Below, one piece after another: positions 61,364 through 64,000 of a stretch of 64,000 bases of DNA. The notes beneath the pieces are model-generated. The model searched no databases. It was not told the DNA's origin and saw only the letters and a program-made list of their open reading frames with translations. Position 1 is the first letter of the stretch. Each line of letters opens with the position of its first letter. Position numbers and translations under genes: made by a program. Origin of the DNA: Streptosporangium becharense (GTDB taxonomy: Bacteria > Actinomycetota > Actinomycetes > Streptosporangiales > Streptosporangiaceae); the NCBI RefSeq assembly GCF_014204985.1, contig NZ_JACHMP010000001.1, forward strand, positions 1,798,001-1,862,000, read 5' to 3'.

Positions 61364-62278
61364 ATGGACCGCCCGTTCCGGTTCGCCGCCGTGATCCGCG
61401 GGGCCCCCTCGGCTCGGGCCTGGGCCGAGACCGCCCGGCGTCTGGAGGGCTCCGGATTCGACGCGCTGCTCGTCCCCGACCACCTGGTCGGCCCCCGCTT
61501 CGCGCCGGTCGCGGCGATGACCGCCGCCGCGTGCGCCACCACCCGGCTGCGGGTCGGCACCCTGGTCGTCGCCAACGACTTCCGCCACCCCGCCGTGCTC
61601 GCCAAGGAGGCGGCCACCGTCGACCTGCTGTCGGAGGGCCGGCTGGAGCTGGGCCTGGGCACCGGCTGGATGGCCGCCGACTACGCCGGCGCCGGGCTGC
61701 CGTTCGAGCCCCCCGGCGTCAGGGTCGGCCGGCTGGCCGAGGCGATCACCGTGCTCAAGGGGCTGTGGGCGGACGGCCCGTTCACCTTCCACGGCGAGCA
61801 CTACCGCATCACCGGTCTGGAGCAGACTCCCAAGCCGTGGCGCCGCCCCCACCCGCGCCTGCTGCTCGGCGGCGGCGGACCCCGCATGCTGCGGCTGGCC
61901 GCCCGCGAGGCCGACGTGATCAACCTCGGCATGCGGGTGCGCGCCGACGGCACCGGCCCGGACGGGACGGACGGCGGCCTGGCCGCCTTCCTCGCCAAGA
62001 TCGACGTGGTGCGGAAGGCCGCGACCGGCCGCTACGACCGGATCGAGCTCGGCACGAGCGTCCAGCAACTCGGCGTCCGCAGGGAGGGCGAGCCGTGGAG
62101 CGCCGCCGACTCCTCCCGGCAGGACGAGACGCCCCAGGTGCTGCTCGGCACCCGGCGCGACATCGTGGACAAGCTCCGCCACTGGCGCGACACGCACGAC
62201 CTGTCGTACTTCGTGCTCCACCATGAGCGCGACCTGGACGCCTTCAGCCCGGTCGTCGAGGAGCTCGCCGGACGCTGA
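61364..62278 (+). CDS. LLM-class F420-dependent oxidoreductase
   Basis: This 304-residue luciferase-like monooxygenase fold protein has the LLM segments GFDALLVPDHL, TTRLRVGTLVVANDFRHPAV, EGRLELGLGTGW and RLAEAITVLKGLWAD. In actinobacteria this subgroup normally uses F420H2, not FMN. It could reduce an enone or oxidise an alcohol in the cluster's pathway. ATG at 61364 is chosen because GGGGAG lies upstream; the frame continues antisense to the PhyH gene. The F420 reductase at 14.3 kb could regenerate its cofactor. Confidence 0.9.
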   Translation: MDRPFRFAAVIRGAPSARAWAETARRLEGSGFDALLVPDHLVGPRFAPVAAMTAAACATTRLRVGTLVVANDFRHPAVLAKEAATVDLLSEGRLELGLGTGWMAADYAGAGLPFEPPGVRVGRLAEAITVLKGLWADGPFTFHGEHYRITGLEQTPKPWRRPHPRLLLGGGGPRMLRLAAREADVINLGMRVRADGTGPDGTDGGLAAFLAKIDVVRKAATGRYDRIELGTSVQQLGVRREGEPWSAADSSRQDETPQVLLGTRRDIVDKLRHWRDTHDLSYFVLHHERDLDAFSPVVEELAGR

Positions 62279-62389
62279 CCGCCGCGCGCGGGACCGGCGG
62301 GGCGGTCGGAACGCGGAGACGGCGGGACCGGCGGGACCGGCGGGGCGGCCGGAACGCGGCGCGGGAGGCACCGGCATGATGGTCCCATC

Positions 62390-62971
62390 ATGAACCAGAT
62401 GATTCTGCTGCGACACGGCGAAACGGAGTGGAGCCGCGACGGCCGGCACACCGGACGCACCGACCTGCCGCTGACCGCCAGGGGCGAGGGCCAGGCGCGG
62501 GCGCTGGCGCCGCTGGTCGACGGCCGCGCCTTCGACCTGGTCCTGGTCAGCCCCGCCCGCCGGGCCAGGGACACCGCCGACCTGGCCGGTCTACGCGACT
62601 ACGAGACCGACCCGGACCTGTGGGAGTGGGACTACGGCGGCTACGAGGGCATCACCACCCCGTCCATCCGCGAGACCCGCCCCGGCTGGTACCTGTGGCG
62701 TGACGGCGTCGTCCCGGGTGACACCGCCCACCCCGGCGAGAGCGCCGAACAGGTCGGCGCCCGCGCCGACCGGGTGATCGCCCGCGCGCGGGCCGTCGCG
62801 GGCGACGTGGCGCTCGTCGCCCACGGGCACTTCCTGCGGGTGCTGTGCGCCCGCTGGCTCGGCCTGCCCCCGCAGGACGGCCGTCTCTTCCGCCTGGACA
62901 CCGGAACCTACTCCCGGCTGGGCTTCGAGCACGGCGAGCCGGTCACCCTCACCTGGAACGCCCCCGTCTGA
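62390..62971 (+). CDS. Histidine phosphatase (phosphoglycerate mutase-like)
   Basis: This 193-residue protein has the phosphohistidine motif LLRHGETEWS at residues 7-16 and the second active-site blocks SPARRARDTA and VALVAHGHFLR. It belongs to branch 1 of the histidine phosphatase superfamily and is far shorter than glycolytic dPGM, so a small-molecule phosphatase role is likely. It stands alone between the catabolic block and the NIPSNAP-like gene. Confidence 0.92.
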   Translation: MNQMILLRHGETEWSRDGRHTGRTDLPLTARGEGQARALAPLVDGRAFDLVLVSPARRARDTADLAGLRDYETDPDLWEWDYGGYEGITTPSIRETRPGWYLWRDGVVPGDTAHPGESAEQVGARADRVIARARAVAGDVALVAHGHFLRVLCARWLGLPPQDGRLFRLDTGTYSRLGFEHGEPVTLTWNAPV

Positions 62972-62996
62972 CCGAGAGCGTTCCCCGCGACGGTCA

Positions 62997-63056
62997 CCGG
63001 GTGATCGAGGGCCGGTGGACATCGAACCGGGTGATCGAGGGCCGGTGGACGTCGAA
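62997..63056. repeat. 30-bp tandem duplication
   Basis: Two adjacent 30-bp copies (beginning CCGGGTGATCGAGGGCCGGT) differ at one base. They lie between the phosphatase and NIPSNAP-like genes, just past the latter's stop. No function is apparent. Confidence 0.88.
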
Positions 63057-63100
63057 CCGGATGTCCAGGTCGATGACCCGCTCCAGCGCGACCCGCTTCG

Positions 63101-63922
63101 TCACGGACGGGCCGTCGCCTCCCGCTCCGGACCGGCCGCCGCCTCCCGCTCCCGGCCGGCCGCCGGGAGCGGGGACAGGCGGCAGCCGGGGAAGGGGGCG
63201 AGCAGGGTCTCCCGCCACGGGCCCGTCAGGAAGTCCCTGGCCCGCCTGCTCCAGTCGAGCAACCGCCCGTCCGGCTCGGCCTCGTCGTCCAGGCCGAGGG
63301 CCGCGTCCCTGGCCCGCTGGAGGGCGAGGTGGTCGTCCAGGGACGTACCCCAGACGGTAACGACCTCGGTGTCGCAGAACAGCACCTCGTACAGGCCGAC
63401 GGGCCGGTGGCCGTGGTCGGCGAGGAGCGGGGCACGTTCCTCGCGGACGGCGTCGAGGTAGTCGAGGGCGGCGCCGGGACGGACCTGCGCGCTTTCGAAC
63501 AGGTAGAAGGGGGCGGCGTAGCCCTCCGCGGCGAGGTCGGCCAACGCCGGGCTGCCGCGCACGGCGCCCAGCGGCCGGGAGAACGCCGAGAAGCGCAGGT
63601 CGTCGATGTCGGACAGGAACAGCCTGCCGTCGACGCCGTCGTAGATCTCCATCATCTGGCGCCAGCCGCCGTCCCAGCCGCCGTGGCAGTCCCAGAGCGT
63701 GACGGCCCTGAACTGGGGGTGCCCGGTGATGCCGACGGCGTAGAAGGCGCCGGCGAGGTCGATCTGCCGCGACCTGATCGACAGGCCCCGGGTCAGCTCG
63801 GGTGCGTCGAGAAGCCGGTCCTCATCCTTGTAGCGGGTGAGCCAGCTCAGGTACTCCAGCGGCTTGCGGGAGTTCATCGGCCGGAAGTCGACCTCTTCGA
63901 TCAGGTAGATGCCTCGCCGCAC
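63101..63922 (-). CDS. NIPSNAP-like protein with tandem dimeric alpha/beta-barrel domains
   Basis: This 273-residue protein appears to contain two ferredoxin-like repeats. The first begins RRGIYLIEEVDFRPMNSRKP; the second includes PFYLFESAQVRPGAALDYLD and VGLYEVLFCDTEVVTVWGTS, which resemble NIPSNAP/EthD-type dimeric barrels. The GTG start is set by GAGGAGG 8 bases upstream; the upstream frame passes through the operator. The C-terminal tail is repetitive (REREAAAGPEREATARP). A variant of the CAAGCGCTTG operator lies 19 bases upstream. Its role is unknown, but NIPSNAP-like proteins often accompany catabolic oxygenases. Confidence 0.72.
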   Translation of the reverse strand: MRRGIYLIEEVDFRPMNSRKPLEYLSWLTRYKDEDRLLDAPELTRGLSIRSRQIDLAGAFYAVGITGHPQFRAVTLWDCHGGWDGGWRQMMEIYDGVDGRLFLSDIDDLRFSAFSRPLGAVRGSPALADLAAEGYAAPFYLFESAQVRPGAALDYLDAVREERAPLLADHGHRPVGLYEVLFCDTEVVTVWGTSLDDHLALQRARDAALGLDDEAEPDGRLLDWSRRARDFLTGPWRETLLAPFPGCRLSPLPAAGREREAAAGPEREATARP

Positions 63923-63940
63923 GATGAGCGCCTCCTCGAC

Positions 63941-63956
63941 CCAAGCGGTTGCTTGG
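63941..63956 (-). promoter_or_regulatory. Variant operator upstream of the NIPSNAP-like gene
   Basis: CCAAGC-GGTT-GCTTGG is a perfect inverted repeat. It also contains CAAGCGGTTG, one base different from the CAAGCGCTTG palindrome found at 48786, 61277 and 61333. It lies 19 bases before the start codon, like the operator of the LLM gene. Confidence 0.5.
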
Positions 63957-64000
63957 TTGGCACCATAGTCGAGGAGGATCACCCCGTACAGAGCCGACCC

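Noticed and set aside
62997-63056. CRISPR-like or attachment-site repeat
   Set aside because: There are only two adjacent copies with no spacer, no integrase gene and no tRNA nearby, so it is a simple tandem duplication.

Overview
The window is high-GC DNA with GTG and TTG starts and dense gene packing. Many neighbouring genes share ATGA or GTGA stop/start overlaps. Gene content includes F420 enzymes, LuxR-type two-component pairs, XRE-TPR and TetR regulators, Uma2, DUF6421, DUF3105/DUF305 and an Excalibur protein. Together these point to a filamentous actinobacterium, most likely in the Streptosporangiales (Streptosporangium/Nonomuraea/Sphaerisporangium type). The taxon is an inference. I see no rRNA, tRNA, CRISPR array, insertion sequence or prophage.

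Layout. 0-8.5 kb: the end of a sensor kinase, a secreted beta-propeller protein, nadE, a TetR/DHA2 efflux pair with operators, a second MFS pump and panB. 8.5-15.7 kb: a PLP trans-sulfuration enzyme coupled to a threonine-dehydratase-like enzyme, an ABC exporter with its own kinase/regulator pair, and an F420H2:NADP reductase. 15.9-22.3 kb: LysR/cyclase pair, map, a stand-alone kinase ATPase domain, and copC with a copD-ctaG fusion. 22.3-26.9 kb: an XRE-TPR regulator divergent from a very small secreted peptide, a gene-poor tract, a decayed xanthine-dehydrogenase fragment and a purine permease. 27-32 kb: a repeat-bearing Excalibur protein, ald, DUF3105/DUF305 and DUF3467. 32-37 kb: a DUF6421-SDR-threonine aldolase-leader peptide-trpS run with a classical attenuator. 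37.5-43.6 kb: acetoin/butanediol catabolism (acoABC, a butanediol-type dehydrogenase, and a regulator that lacks an AAA+ module). 44-48.7 kb: an orphan response regulator and a Ser/Thr kinase coupled to a membrane-anchored pseudoprotease. 48.8-52.6 kb: hyuAB. 53.3-57.3 kb: a cobalamin-riboswitch-controlled btuFCD-cbiZ operon. 57.3-64 kb: an oxidoreductase, then a catabolic block (PhyH dioxygenase, phosphotriesterase-like lactonase, P450, F420-type LLM oxidoreductase), a histidine phosphatase and a NIPSNAP-like protein.

The most notable signals are these. (1) The 10-bp palindrome CAAGCGCTTG occurs just upstream of hyuA, PhyH and the LLM oxidoreductase, and a variant occurs upstream of the NIPSNAP-like gene. 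This implies one regulator controlling a dispersed catabolic regulon. (2) The XRE-TPR regulator next to a secreted peptide resembles an RRNPP-type peptide signalling pair. (3) The trpS attenuator has a leader peptide that overlaps the ltaE stop codon. (4) The pseudoprotease/kinase pair has lost its recognisable protease catalytic residues. All functional statements come from reading the sequence; no database search was run.
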